From CAZHOV01 sp964534315 (GTDB lineage: Bacteria > Bacteroidota > Bacteroidia > Chitinophagales > Saprospiraceae): DNA of 21,122 nucleotides. How positions within the stretch are numbered: position 1 is the stretch's first letter; every line of letters begins with the position of its first letter. Shown here piece after piece: positions 20,890 through 21,122 of this stretch. The notes below the pieces were generated by a model. The model saw nothing but the letters and a program-made list of their open reading frames with translations. It made no database searches and was not told where the DNA came from. Position numbers and translations under genes: made by a program. The stretch spans positions 1 to 21,122 of the forward strand of contig CAZHOV010000104.1 in NCBI GenBank assembly GCA_964534315.1, written 5' to 3'.

Positions 20890-21122
20890 TTATCATCCTT
20901 GTTTTGGTGCGGCACCTCTCGATATTTACCATATATGACCATCAACTGTATGCAAAATATCAAGCTCCTCCGGAGCATTGGAAAACATTTGGCTCAATTT
21001 ACAAGCTATAAATGTAGTGCTCCGCTGGAGCAATGTATAAATAACGTAGACGTATTTCAGTACAAGACACTTTGAAAAACATTTGAAGATTCGTCCCAAA
21101 TGGCTCCATCAGCTTGAACGCT
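20890..21122. other. Non-coding right edge of the window with REP-like palindromes
   Basis: No gene, terminator or RNA gene is visible in these 233 bases. Besides the palindromes at 20964-21031, the 10-mer AAAACATTTG occurs at 20982-20991 and 21076-21085. A 41-codon frame (20950-21075) runs through the palindromes and is not convincing. Confidence 0.55.
20964..21031. repeat. Pair of REP-like palindromes, GCTCC-3-GGAGC
   Basis: GCTCC-TCC-GGAGC (20964-20976) and GCTCC-GCT-GGAGC (21019-21031) are two copies of one small hairpin, 55 bases apart and followed by CATTG and AATG respectively. The second extends to TGCTCC/GGAGCA. Short stem-loops with G/C stems in AT-rich intergenic DNA recall bacterial REP elements. 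No transposase is seen nearby. Confidence 0.6.

Noticed and set aside
20950..21075. 41-codon plus-strand frame
   Set aside because: It runs through both REP-like palindromes and has no domain or start signal.

Overview
The window looks like a piece of a Bacteroidota chromosome, probably of the Saprospiria/Lewinella type. The evidence is two secreted proteins with type IX secretion (T9SS) C-terminal sorting domains, lipoproteins of the C-KKEEEE type, a SprB-like repeat, an OmpA protein with thrombospondin type 3 repeats, a secreted CHAT protein, a near-consensus Bacteroidota -7 box (TAAATTTG), and almost no Shine-Dalgarno sequences. No tRNA, rRNA, CRISPR array, transposase or phage gene was found. 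The lineage is inferred from gene content only.

Layout. 87-1349 (-): rarA replication-repair ATPase. 1638-2504 (+): T9SS-exported Ig-like protein broken by two compensating single-base frameshifts. 2565-5725 (+): tight three-gene unit of an ECF-like sigma factor, a single-span protein with an anti-sigma-like N-terminus and a beta-barrel-like C-terminus, and a lipoprotein with a SprB-like repeat. 5982-8204 (+): secreted CHAT protease-like protein. 8308-9162 (-): T9SS-exported adhesin-like protein, convergent to it. 9412-10443 (+): VWA lipoprotein. 10626-11024 (-): small lipoprotein, convergent to it. 11261-12055 (+): HELIH-motif putative metalloprotease. 12122-17706 (+): compact surface-polysaccharide operon (Wzz/Wzc-like co-polymerase, flippase, methyltransferase, glycosyltransferase), followed by an OmpA/TSP3 protein (17738-19171) and a PolX-family protein (19234-20889). 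The last 233 bases are non-coding with two REP-like palindromes.

Most products act at the cell surface: sensing and regulation (sigma factor with its membrane partner), surface lipoproteins, secreted proteins, polysaccharide export and outer-membrane anchoring. The two DNA-metabolism genes (rarA, polX-like) sit at the edges. Three proteins keep their fold signatures but lack expected catalytic residues or motifs: the PolX-like protein (polymerase palm), the Wzc-like protein (Walker B Asp and Tyr tail), and, by frameshift, the Ig-like protein.

The most striking non-genic signal is a set of short tandem arrays with an exact 7-bp period and different unit sequences. Units are CATTGCA, GTAATGA, GGAACAA, GAATGAA/CTCACTA and TAAACGG. 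Three arrays start at, or immediately next to, stop codons, and one fills the whole gap between two convergent stop codons in unbroken 7-bp phase. Two 9-bp triplets occur in the 256-bp gap before the CHAT gene. Separately, a 166-bp block at 10453-10618, bounded by 8-bp inverted repeats, holds three hairpins in series, one with a perfect 30-bp stem.
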